In this document: positions 1 through 7,521 of the stretch, in pieces
How positions within the stretch are numbered: the stretch's first letter is position 1
Layout: each line of letters starts with the position of its first letter
Source: DATAUK01 sp036268295
GTDB taxonomy: Bacteria > Actinomycetota > Actinomycetes > JAFAQI01
DNA: 64,000 bases
Direction of reading: 5' to 3'
Assembly: GCA_036268295.1 (NCBI GenBank)
Contig: DATAUK010000021.1
Location: 1-64,000, forward strand
Translations under genes and position numbers: made by a program
The notes under the pieces: generated by a model
Told to the model about the DNA's origin: nothing
Databases searched by the model: none
Seen by the model: the letters and a program-made list of their open reading frames with translations, nothing else

Positions 1-48
1 TCATGGTTCGAGGCGCGACGGCACTGATGCTCCGCTAGTCTCGACCGA

Positions 49-138
49 GGTGGAGTGTCCGAGCGGTCGAAGGAGCACGCCTCGAAAGCGTGTGAGGGGG
101 CAACTCCTCCGTGGGTTCAAATCCCACCTCCACCGCCA
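49..138 (+). tRNA. tRNA-Ser (anticodon CGA)
   Basis: A complete cloverleaf with a long variable arm, as expected for serine tRNA. The acceptor arms GGTGGAG and CTCCACC pair, the T arm contains GGTTCAAATCC, and the anticodon loop CTCGAAA gives anticodon CGA, which reads UCG. The 3' CCA is encoded (136-138). A toxin-antitoxin pair lies about 150 bp downstream on the other strand. Confidence 0.95.
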
Positions 139-284
139 AACGACAATGCGCTGACCAGCGGTTTTGCCTGATCGACAAGATCATCAACAAGGCCGGTTGG
201 TCATGAAAGTGGTCACGGAATGTTTGTGGTCTAGCTCGCCGGTTGGCAGCCGACCTACCTGTCGGCTGTGTGAGCGAGTCGGTC

Positions 285-539
285 CTAGTAGTGGTAGCGC
301 GCCTGCACGATGACCACGTCATCGCCATCGACGAGGTAGACGAGTCGATGTTCTGCGGTGATGCGACGCGACCATGCGCCGGCGAGCGCATGGCGGAGCT
401 GCTCGGGCTTGCCCAGACCGCTGAACGGATCGCGCAGCACATCGTCGATCAGGCGGTTGATTCGCTTCAGGGTCGATCGGTCGGTCTGCACCCAGGGCTG
501 GTAGTCCTCCCAGCCGTGCGGGGTGAAGACCAGCCTCAT
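285..539 (-). CDS. yoeB: YoeB/Txe-family mRNA-interferase toxin
   Basis: An 84-residue protein of the usual length and sequence type for YoeB/Txe toxins, which cut mRNA at the ribosome. The N-terminal MRLVFTPHGWEDYQPW matches the family start and the C-terminal HRLVYLVDGDDVVIVQARYHY carries the conserved catalytic histidine, arginine and tyrosine region. Its ATG overlaps the antitoxin stop codon by 4 bp (ATGA), the usual antitoxin-first operon arrangement with translational coupling. The toxin looks intact. It sits near tRNA-Ser(CGA), a common place for accessory gene insertion, though no att repeat was seen. Confidence 0.9.
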   Translation of the reverse strand: MRLVFTPHGWEDYQPWVQTDRSTLKRINRLIDDVLRDPFSGLGKPEQLRHALAGAWSRRITAEHRLVYLVDGDDVVIVQARYHY

Positions 540-787
540 CCGATCAGCTCGTGCGCTTCGCGCTGGCCGGCGAGGGCCTGGTCGATGCTTTCGAGCAGCC
601 GTCGCGCGTTCCGGGGGGCCCGGAGCAAGTGAGCGGTCTCCTGTAGCGCTTCGTACTCCTCACGCGAGACGAGGACCGCGGCGCCACGCCGTGAGGTGAT
701 CTCCACGGCAGAACGCTCGTTGTTGACCTGCTCGATCAACGGAAACAAGTTCTTGCGAGCCTCGGTAGCGGTGATAGCCAAGTTCAT
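536..787 (-). CDS. yefM: YefM/Phd-family antitoxin
   Basis: An 83-residue antitoxin beginning MNLAITATEARKNLFPLIEQ. This is the N-terminal DNA-binding fold of Phd/YefM proteins, followed by VEITSRRGAAVLVSREEYEAL. The C-terminal part should wrap around and neutralise YoeB. The ATG at 787 was chosen because AGGGGAGGTGAA lies just upstream; longer readings of the frame have no such site. The family normally represses its own operon, so the roughly 245-bp region upstream (788-1032) probably carries the operator, but I did not identify it. Confidence 0.9.
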   Translation of the reverse strand: MNLAITATEARKNLFPLIEQVNNERSAVEITSRRGAAVLVSREEYEALQETAHLLRAPRNARRLLESIDQALAGQREAHELIG

Positions 788-1032
788 TTCACCTCCCCTG
801 AGACGGTCGCCGCCTACAGCTACCATCGAACCTTCGTCGTTGGACGCGCAGTGGGCGTCATACTTCTGGCCCTCCCGGCATTTACCTTCGGGACATGAAG
901 CCGTGATTGGCGGCGCCGTCGGCTTGACTCTGGGTGCTGGCTTTCGTTGGCGCAATATGCCGCGAGCCGAAGGCTTGTTGACGCTCACCGCTAAACGTCC
1001 TTGGTCTCGTCCTCCACGCTGAAGGGTCGCGA

Positions 1033-1710
1033 GTGAAACCACTCAGAGAATCGGTTACGGAAGCACCCTCTCCCGCTCCGATCTCCGGTCTCGGCGGTGC
1101 TCGGTCCGGGACGCCCGCTCGGTTCGCTTTGGCGGTCGTAGCCGGAGCGGGCGTCGGCGCGGTACTCGAGTGGTCTGTTCCGCACCTCCCCTTCTCGCTC
1201 GAGCCGTTGGGCAACTCCGCTGCGCCCTGGCTGATCGTTGCTTTCGGGGTTGCGCTGACCACGCGAAGCGCGATTGAGTCGCTGGCATTGGCGGTCGTCA
1301 CGCTGATCACGTTGGTCGCAGGCTTCTATATCGCGCAGGACAGCCGTGGGTGGGCGGTCTCTGAGCACCAGGTCGTGCTCTGGACTGCGGCCAGTTGTGT
1401 GGCCGGCCCGCTGGTCGGCATCGCTGCCGCCTGGCTTCGACGCAATGGGCGGATGGCGGCCGCGGTTGGTGCCGGAGTAGTCGGCGGCTGGTTGGTGGGC
1501 GAGGCCGTCTACGGCCTCAGAGTCTTGAGGTTTTCGAGCCCGGCCGGCTACTGGCATGTGCAACTCGGCCTCGGCCTCGGCCTGGCAGTTGCATTGCCGG
1601 TGTGGCGCTCCCGGCGGCACTTGATCAGCAGCATCCCGACGCTTGCCGTGTCGTTGGCCACCTGCGCCGTAGTCGGTCTCGGCACCCTGGTCGCCTACAA
1701 ACTCCCCTGA
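1033..1710 (+). CDS. Multi-pass membrane protein, DUF6518-like
   Basis: A 225-residue protein with about six hydrophobic segments: near 33-52, 62-80, 84-102, 118-134, 143-160 and 198-218. Short glycine-rich helices such as AVVAGAGVGAVLEW and the C-terminal half around SSPAGYWHVQLGLGLGLAVAL resemble small uncharacterised actinobacterial membrane proteins (DUF6518 type), but this assignment is from memory. Start: GTG at 1033 with GAAGGG upstream. No function can be inferred; it is a lone gene, followed by a 296-bp gap carrying a long inverted repeat. Confidence 0.6.
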   Translation: MKPLRESVTEAPSPAPISGLGGARSGTPARFALAVVAGAGVGAVLEWSVPHLPFSLEPLGNSAAPWLIVAFGVALTTRSAIESLALAVVTLITLVAGFYIAQDSRGWAVSEHQVVLWTAASCVAGPLVGIAAAWLRRNGRMAAAVGAGVVGGWLVGEAVYGLRVLRFSSPAGYWHVQLGLGLGLAVALPVWRSRRHLISSIPTLAVSLATCAVVGLGTLVAYKLP

Positions 1711-1894
1711 CCGCCCACTCGTGGACCGAGCGTCGGGTCCTCGTTCGTCGCCGACGCTGCACAGCGGGACAGGGCAAATCCGCTGGCAACGCAGACGACA
1801 GCGAGATACCGGGCAAGGCGCACCGATACCCCAACGCCCGGGCGGCACGACGCAGTAACCCTCAGGGCCGCCGGCGTCGGGCTGGGTCGTGCAG

Positions 1895-1994
1895 CGTTCC
1901 GATCAGCACACAACCGGCGCGATGGGCCGCCGGATCGTCAGCGGATGTCCGAGTTGAGGGCACTAGTCGTCTCGGTTGTGTGCTGATCGGAACG
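1895..1994. repeat. 22-bp perfect inverted repeat with 56-nt spacer
   Basis: The left arm (1895-1916, starting CGTTCCGATCAGCAC) is the exact reverse complement of the right arm (1973-1994, ending GTGCTGATCGGAACG). The spacer is 1917-1972. The right arm ends 12 bp from the stop codon of the O-methyltransferase gene, so it could act as a 3' structure for that gene. The rest of the 1711-2006 gap shows no convincing gene. Confidence 0.9.
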
Positions 1995-2006
1995 GGGCGG
2001 GGTGGA

Positions 2007-2651
2007 TCAGCGCTTCTGGGCGAGGGTGACTCCGTCGCGGACCGGCAGCATCACGGAGTCGACTCGCTCGTCGCCAGCGATCGCGTCGTTGAGGCGGCGC
2101 ATCACGACGTCGGCCTCGTTCTGTGAGGTCTCGTCGAGGACGTTCCCGTTGCGCAGGACGTTGTCGAGCACGATTAGCCCGCCCGGCCGCATTCGCTTGA
2201 CCAGCTCCTCGTAGTACGTCGGATAACCGACCTTGTCGGCGTCGATGAACGCAAAGTCGATCGTCGGGTCATCGGGCAGTGCCCGCAACGTCTCGGCGGC
2301 CGACCCGATCCGCAGGTCGATGCGATCGGTGAGGCCGGCCCGCTCCCAGTAGCGACGCGCGATCGACGTCCATTCTTCGCTGACATCGCAGGCGAGCAAC
2401 CGAGCGCCGGGAGCCATTCCGCGCGCGATGCAGATCGAGGAGTAGCCGGTGAACACCCCGACCTCGACGGCGTTGCGGGCGCCGACCAGTCGCGCCAGCA
2501 TCGTCAGCAGGTCGCCCTCGTCGTGCGAGATCTGCATGCCGGCCGCGTCCGTGGCCCGGCGGGTCTCGTCGGCAAGATCGCGGAGTACGTCGTCGGCGCC
2601 GGTGCAGTGGGTGAGCAGATAGTCGTTGACGGTGGGGTTGACGATGTCCAT
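2007..2651 (-). CDS. Class I SAM-dependent O-methyltransferase
   Basis: A 214-residue enzyme of the catechol/caffeoyl-CoA O-methyltransferase family (Methyltransf_3 type). Visible landmarks are the SAM-binding motif VEVGVFTGYSSICIARGM, the acidic residue at the end of strand 2 (LLACDVSEEW), the metal- and substrate-side motif FAFIDADKVGYPTYYEEL, and LIVLDNVLRNGNV. Relatives methylate catechol-like hydroxyls with a divalent metal; the real substrate is unknown. The ATG at 2651 is preceded by GAGGAGCGCCAG; a longer reading would have no such site. It is divergent from a broken Ig-like gene whose open frame begins only about 17 bp away, so the junction looks like a rearrangement point. Confidence 0.9.
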   Translation of the reverse strand: MDIVNPTVNDYLLTHCTGADDVLRDLADETRRATDAAGMQISHDEGDLLTMLARLVGARNAVEVGVFTGYSSICIARGMAPGARLLACDVSEEWTSIARRYWERAGLTDRIDLRIGSAAETLRALPDDPTIDFAFIDADKVGYPTYYEELVKRMRPGGLIVLDNVLRNGNVLDETSQNEADVVMRRLNDAIAGDERVDSVMLPVRDGVTLAQKR

Positions 2652-2670
2652 CTGGCGCTCCTCGCAATGA

Positions 2671-3651
2671 TCGAGTCCCGACGATACGTCGGCGCAGATC
2701 GGCCCGACGGACGGGACGACCGTCAACTACGACCACTTCGGGACCTGCGTGATCGACGTCGATCAAGACGGGAACGTCGGCTTCCTGGCGGCGCCCGAGG
2801 TCTCGGGAAGCATCCCGGTCGGTCAGGCCAGCCAAACGATCGACTTCACGCCGCCGTCACACGGCTCAGTAGGCGGCAGCGACTCGCTGTCAGCCGTCGG
2901 CGGCGATTCGACTGCGCCGGTGGTGTTCTCGGTCGATCCGCTGACCTCGCCAGATGGTGCGTGCACGGTCTCCGGGACGAACGGCGCGCCCGCCACCGGC
3001 ACTCCGACCGGTTCGGTGAGCTTCACCGTCGACGGCGTGAATGTCGGTGCGGGACCGGTCACCCTGCAGGACGGCGCTGCCGACCTGGCCTACCAGGTGC
3101 CGTCCGGTGCGCCGCATCAGATTGGCGCGGCGTACTCCGGCGACAGCGACTTCGACGGCTCCTCAGCGACGGTCTCGCGAGCGGATCCGAAGATCACCGC
3201 CACGCTGATGAGCGCGTCGAAGAAGACCAAGTACGGCTGGTACCGCAAGCCGGTGACGGTCAGCTTCACCTGCGTCACGCACGGCGCCGCGCTGACGGCG
3301 AGCTGCCCGAGCCCGGTCGTCCTGTCGACGAGCAAGGGGCACCAATCGGTGACCAAGTCGGTCACGGCCGTCGATGGCGGCGCCTCAACCATCACGGTGT
3401 CGCCGATCAACATCGACCGCACCGCGCCAAAGATCAAGGTGCGCGGTGTCAAGCCCGGCCACACCTATCGCCACGCGCGGCATCTGAGCTTCTCCTACTC
3501 CGACGCGTTGTCAGGGATGGCGAGCCACCATGTGACGACCCGGCACCACACCCGTCATGGCGTCAAGCGGTTCAACTATGTCGTGACGGCGGTCGACCGG
3601 GCCGGGAACGTCACGACGTTGCGAGGTAGTTACTCGGTCCGGTTGCACTGA
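2671..3651 (+). pseudogene. 5'-truncated Ig-like repeat surface protein
   Basis: The open frame encodes bacterial Ig-like (Big_3/Big_5 type) repeats. One repeat ends in GTCVIDVDQDGNVGFLAAP, a second runs through TPTGSVSFTVDGVNVGAG to GAAYSGDSDF, and a C-terminal domain ends in YVVTAVDRAGNVTT. Such proteins are normally secreted and much longer. Here the frame opens after a stop at 2668 in the middle of a repeat, with no signal peptide, no ribosome binding site and only a GTG at 2749 as a possible start. The missing 5' part is replaced by the start region of the divergent methyltransferase. I read it as a gene remnant; expression of a short cytoplasmic product from GTG 2749 is possible but unlikely. 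Confidence 0.7.
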
Positions 3652-3677
3652 TCCCGCTGGCCCGGCGGCGGGATCAG
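3648..3677. terminator. Bidirectional terminator-like hairpin
   Basis: A 10-bp perfect stem (CTGATCCCGC / GCGGGATCAG) with a 10-nt loop sits exactly between two convergent genes and contains both stop codons. There is no T-run, as is common in GC-rich actinomycetes. Confidence 0.7.
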
Positions 3678-5071
3678 CTGATGCGGCCAGTGATGCTGCG
3701 CCACCGGTTTGACCGGGTCAGCGAGCGGCGCCGGGTGGCGAACTCGAACGTCAGCATCGCGGCCGCCACCGGGAAGAGATCACGTAGCCGCAGCGCGACA
3801 TAGCGACGCTGCCCGAGGGCGTGGAACTTGCGCAGGTATCGGTAGAGCGACTCGAGCCGGATAAAGCGGTCGAGCCGATGGGTCAGCCAGTAGCTGACCT
3901 GCTCGATCGCACCGTCCGGGTCGGACTCGTAGAGCTCTGGGAACGCCGCGAACGACAGCGAGACTCGGCGCGCGCCGTTGGCCTTGGCCCACTCGAACAC
4001 GTCGTAGGCCAGTCGCTCGTCGACGCCGTTCGGCGCGCCGCGGCGACGCCACGGCAGATCCTGGGTGATCTCACGGCCGCCGTCGGCGGTGCTGAACCGA
4101 TGGAACGCCGCGACGTTGTGGTCTCGGTCGTAGGCCACGGCGATCAGTGTGCCGGGATGTGGCGGCTCGTCGAGCAGGCCGTCGAGGATCATCGAGAAGC
4201 CGCGATTCGGGTTTCGGCGACTTCGCTTCACGATTGTCTTCAGCTCGTCGCCGAGCCCGTCCGGCAGTGCCTCGGCGGGGTAGATCGACGTCGTGACGCC
4301 GGCATTGCGGGTCCGCTGGACCGCTTGGCGCAGGTTGCGGAACGCCCGGCCGGTCAGGCTGAACGTGTTGACGTCGATGACGACGTCTCGGCCGATCGCG
4401 AGCGATCGCAGCCCTCGCTCGCGCCACCACTGCGTCCACTGTTCACCGGCGCCGAGAATGCCGATCCGCCAACCGTTGGCCTCGACCTCATCGAGGTACG
4501 CCGTTACCGCTGCCGGCTGCGACTCAACCTCGCCCAGCGGGTCGCCGGCCGCGACCGCAACGCCGAAGCGAACCCGGTATGCGACGGCAGCGCGGCCATC
4601 GGGGGAGAACACGTATGACTTGTCGCGGCGCATCGCGAACGGCGCCAGCGGGTCGTTGACGGTCGCGTTGACCAGACCCCAGACCCGGCTGCGCTCGACG
4701 GCGGTGCCGGCTGCCGGCGCTGGTGCTGCCCACAGCGCCACGAGACCAGCGAGCACGATCGCGACCTGAGCAAACCAGATGTCACCGCGCAGCCCGGCGA
4801 AGTGGGCGACGACGAGCAGCGTGACCGCCGCAACGATGTGAGGGATCAACACCGGGCGGCGCAGCCCGATGCCGCGCCCCAAAGCCGCGGCGGCGAGGCC
4901 GACCGCGATCAGCTGGGGGTGGGACTCACGATCCTCGAGTACGGCGAGGAGCAGGCCGAGCGCGACGACCGTTGCACCGAGGCGGCTGGACAGCCCTGGA
5001 TATGCCCGCAGCCCTCGCACCCGGGTCGTCGACGCAGTTGCGCCGGACTCGCGATCAGGCCGCCACTCCAC
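3674..5071 (-). CDS. Lysyl-phosphatidylglycerol synthase-like (DUF2156) membrane protein
   Basis: A 465-residue protein. The N-terminal 120 residues hold about four hydrophobic segments (LGATVVALGLLLAVL, LIAVGLAAAALG, VAAVTLLVVAHFAGL, AQVAIVLAGLVALWAA). The rest is the C-terminal catalytic domain of MprF-type phosphatidylglycerol lysyltransferases (DUF2156, GNAT-like fold), with RDKSYVFSPDGRAAVAYRV, AAGDPLGE, LRQAVQRTRNAG and RRNPNRGFSM. Members transfer an amino acid from tRNA to membrane lipid and raise resistance to cationic peptides. The N-terminal flippase part of full MprF is missing, so the acceptor is uncertain. Start: GTG at 5071 after GAGGAGGG. Confidence 0.85.
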   Translation of the reverse strand: MEWRPDRESGATASTTRVRGLRAYPGLSSRLGATVVALGLLLAVLEDRESHPQLIAVGLAAAALGRGIGLRRPVLIPHIVAAVTLLVVAHFAGLRGDIWFAQVAIVLAGLVALWAAPAPAAGTAVERSRVWGLVNATVNDPLAPFAMRRDKSYVFSPDGRAAVAYRVRFGVAVAAGDPLGEVESQPAAVTAYLDEVEANGWRIGILGAGEQWTQWWRERGLRSLAIGRDVVIDVNTFSLTGRAFRNLRQAVQRTRNAGVTTSIYPAEALPDGLGDELKTIVKRSRRNPNRGFSMILDGLLDEPPHPGTLIAVAYDRDHNVAAFHRFSTADGGREITQDLPWRRRGAPNGVDERLAYDVFEWAKANGARRVSLSFAAFPELYESDPDGAIEQVSYWLTHRLDRFIRLESLYRYLRKFHALGQRRYVALRLRDLFPVAAAMLTFEFATRRRSLTRSNRWRSITGRIS

Positions 5072-5222
5072 GCGGATCCCTCCTCTTAGGTGGTTTTTGT
5101 CCAACGGTTCCACGTTCTCGGGTATTTCGTGGGGTGCGCGTGGCCTGCCGGGCTGACCCATTACATCAGCCCCGCCGTGGTGCCCGGGTCAAGCGGGCAG
5201 CGAGCCCGGTCGATGTCACAAC

Positions 5223-6569
5223 GTGCGGAGCTGTGAGCGATGCGGCGCGAGATCGCCGCTGTCAGCCACCTGGTGTGGCCAGTGCTGCCTGCCCTTCGCG
5301 GCCCCGGTCCCGGTGATGGCGACCGCGGCGTCTCCTGCGCTCGAGCACCTTGCGCCAGCCCCCGCCGCATCACCGCCAGTTTCGCCGTCGCTGCCGCCGC
5401 CAGCGACTGGCTGGCCGGCGCCACCAGTGGACTGGCCGGCCCCGGCGCAATCCCGGCGCGAGGCGACGGATCAGAGCGACCAAGATGGCAGGCTGCTTGA
5501 CCGCAAGGCTGCCGTACTCGTCGCTCTCGCGATCGGGTTCGGCGGCATCCTGCAGCTGGTCGCGGTCGAGCTGTCCCACCACCGCTCGATCGAGCCGGAC
5601 ACCCTGATTCGCTACGACCTGGTGCTGACCCTGGGGCTGTACGCCGTCGTCGCGGCAATGATTGTGAGTCAGATCACGCCGTCGATCCGGCTGCGATGGG
5701 GCGACCGGCCGCTCGCGCTGCGGGTCGGGATCGGTGCCGCGGCGGGAGTCGGGTTCAGTCTGGTGCTGCTTGCGTTGCTCAGTGCCGCATCGGGGCACCT
5801 GCAAACCGATCCACGGATCGTGTTGCTGATGAGCGAGGGTGATCCCTCGCACATCGCGATCACCGTGCTCATCGGCTGCGTCGCAGCGCCGCTGGTCGAA
5901 GAGACGCTGTTTCGAGGCTTGCTGCTCGAGTCGTTGCGACCGCGTGGCCGGGGCCTCGCGATCCTGGTGTCCGCCGCGGCGTTCGCGGTGTGGCACTTCA
6001 TGCCGGCGTCGCTGATCTACTACGCGGCCCTCGGGGCGGCGCTCGGTGGGCTTTATCTCAAGCGCGGGCTGGCCTGCTCCATCGCGGCACACGTGGCTTT
6101 CAACGGCGTACTCACCGTTGCGGCGATCATGGTCGTGCTCGGGCCATCACATCTGGTCACCTTCGGCAACATCGAGCTGACTGCGCCGAGCGGCTGGTCG
6201 GTCAACGGTTCGCCGGCGGTCACGGTGTCGGGGGCAGACGTTGTGCTGGTGGGGCCCTCCGACTCCGAGCTCGAAGTGGTGCCAGGACCGGCGGTCAATG
6301 GTGTCAGCGCTGCGACCGTCGCTCAGCGGCTGGCCGACTCGCGGCTGCCGTTGCCACCGGGTCTGACGCTGGACACTTCGTCGGTGCGGCTGCTCTCGGT
6401 GCCGGTCGGCCAGGTCGTCGAGGTGCCGATGACTGCCGACGGCAGGCAGGGGACGCTCGGGCTGCTCGTCGCGTCGAGTCAGTCCTACGAGCTGGTCTTC
6501 CTCGACGCCGGCAGTGTCAAGGCCGAGAACGACTTCAGCCAGATGCTGGCATCGCTTCAGGCCGACTGA
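5223..6569 (+). CDS. CPBP-family intramembrane metalloprotease with N-terminal zinc ribbon
   Basis: A 448-residue protein. It starts with a zinc ribbon (CERCG ... CGQC), then a proline-rich linker. About seven membrane helices follow, including the CPBP (Abi/Rce1) motifs: VEETLFRGLLLE supplies the glutamates and arginine, AFAVWHFM the first histidine and AHVAFNG the second. The last 130 residues after GPSH form an extracytoplasmic domain with no recognised family. CPBP proteins cleave prenylated or membrane substrates; the target here is unknown. The start is GTG 5223, the first codon that includes the zinc ribbon; no clear Shine-Dalgarno is seen. It is divergent from the lipid-synthase gene. 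Confidence 0.85.
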   Translation: MRSCERCGARSPLSATWCGQCCLPFAAPVPVMATAASPALEHLAPAPAASPPVSPSLPPPATGWPAPPVDWPAPAQSRREATDQSDQDGRLLDRKAAVLVALAIGFGGILQLVAVELSHHRSIEPDTLIRYDLVLTLGLYAVVAAMIVSQITPSIRLRWGDRPLALRVGIGAAAGVGFSLVLLALLSAASGHLQTDPRIVLLMSEGDPSHIAITVLIGCVAAPLVEETLFRGLLLESLRPRGRGLAILVSAAAFAVWHFMPASLIYYAALGAALGGLYLKRGLACSIAAHVAFNGVLTVAAIMVVLGPSHLVTFGNIELTAPSGWSVNGSPAVTVSGADVVLVGPSDSELEVVPGPAVNGVSAATVAQRLADSRLPLPPGLTLDTSSVRLLSVPVGQVVEVPMTADGRQGTLGLLVASSQSYELVFLDAGSVKAENDFSQMLASLQAD

Positions 6570-6577
6570 CGCCGCTT

Positions 6578-6646
6578 CGGGACACGGCAGCTGCCCGCGC
6601 GGCCGAAGCCGGCGCGGGCAGCTATCGAAGAGAAGGCGGTGTCCCG
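6578..6646. terminator. Nested bidirectional terminator-like hairpin
   Basis: An inner 12-bp perfect stem (6589-6600 with 6612-6623) is enclosed by an 8-bp outer stem (CGGGACAC / GTGTCCCG). It lies between the convergent CPBP and Rpf genes. Confidence 0.75.
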
Positions 6647-6652
6647 AGGACG

Positions 6653-7282
6653 CTAGGCGCGGACCGCGCCGGCCGGGACCTTGAGCTTCATCCCGACCCT
6701 GATCTGGCCCGGGTCGCTGCCGATCTTCTCGCGGTTGTGGTGGTAGATCACCTTCCAGCCACCCTTGATGTTGTGGCGCTGGGCGATCTCGATGAGACTG
6801 TCGCCGCTCTTGACCGTGTAGTGCACGAACTTGCCGTGCTTGGCCACCTTGGCGTGGTGGGAGAGCAGCTTGTGGTGAGTCTTGTGGGTGTGGTGCTCGG
6901 CCGGGCCTGGCGCGCCGGCGTCGTTCGAGCAGACCGGCCACGCGTTCCAGCCCTGCCGGTTCAGGACCCGGTTCGCAACATCGATCTGCTGCTGGCGGGT
7001 GGCCAGATCGGCCCGGCTCGCGTAGTTGGCGGTGTCGAACGAACTCCACGTCGAGGCCGAGAACTGCAGCCCGCCGTAGTATCCGTTGCCGGTGTCGATG
7101 TGCCAGTTTCCGCCGGACTCACATTGGGCAACCCGGTCCCACTGCACGTCGGTTGCGGCGTGCGCGACGGCGGGTGCGAGGACGGTGGCGGCGATGGTGC
7201 CGACCCCGATGGCACCCGCGGCGGTCAGCCGGGAGGTGGTCGAGGGGCTGCGATGGTGTCCGCGATAGCGGGCATGGCGCAT
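6653..7282 (-). CDS. rpf: Resuscitation-promoting factor (Rpf) with LysM domain
   Basis: A 209-residue secreted peptidoglycan-cleaving enzyme. A signal peptide (AAGAIGVGTIAATVLAPAVA, cleavage near AHA) is followed by the Rpf domain. That domain opens with WDRVAQCESGGNWHIDTGNG, where the E of CESGGNW is the catalytic glutamate, and continues through YYGGLQFSASTWSSF to WPVCS. A histidine-rich linker and a C-terminal LysM domain (HYTVKSGDSLIEIAQRHNI) follow, for binding cell wall. Rpf proteins are lytic transglycosylases that help dormant or sporulating actinomycetes resume growth. The long 5' leader contains a c-di-AMP riboswitch, so expression should fall when c-di-AMP rises. Confidence 0.95.
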   Translation of the reverse strand: MRHARYRGHHRSPSTTSRLTAAGAIGVGTIAATVLAPAVAHAATDVQWDRVAQCESGGNWHIDTGNGYYGGLQFSASTWSSFDTANYASRADLATRQQQIDVANRVLNRQGWNAWPVCSNDAGAPGPAEHHTHKTHHKLLSHHAKVAKHGKFVHYTVKSGDSLIEIAQRHNIKGGWKVIYHHNREKIGSDPGQIRVGMKLKVPAGAVRA

Positions 7283-7297
7283 TAAGGTGTCCCTTCC

Positions 7298-7466
7298 CTG
7301 CGCCTACGAAGTGAGCTGACGGGTTCGGGCTGGAAGGTGCCCGGCCGGCGGTGGTGCTGCCGGCTTCACCCCATGCGAGCGATGCCGTTTCCGACGTTCT
7401 CGCGGGTGGGTCCCCCGGTCCTGCTGTAGTCCTTGTCCGTGACGGCCAGCAGGATTCGGCGCGCCG
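7298..7466 (-). promoter_or_regulatory. ydaO/yuaA-type c-di-AMP riboswitch
   Basis: The leader of the rpf gene holds the conserved blocks of the c-di-AMP riboswitch in order on the minus strand. GCGCCGAATCC forms the 5' side of helix P1. GACCGGGGGACCCA and GGGGTGAAGCC are internal conserved blocks. AGCCCGAACCCGTCAGCTCA is the 3' block, followed by GTAGGCGC closing P1. Such switches turn off cell-wall hydrolase genes in actinobacteria when c-di-AMP binds. Exact ends are estimated from P1. Confidence 0.88.
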
Positions 7467-7521
7467 CTACGGTCTCGGGCGTTTGCTCCGAGCAAGCACC
7501 AGGCTAACAAAACGAGCGTAC

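Noticed and set aside
1695..1913. 72-residue minus-strand frame in the gap after the DUF6518-like gene
   Set aside because: It has a hydrophobic patch resembling a signal peptide, but no ribosome binding site, no homology I recognise, and it overlaps an inverted repeat arm.
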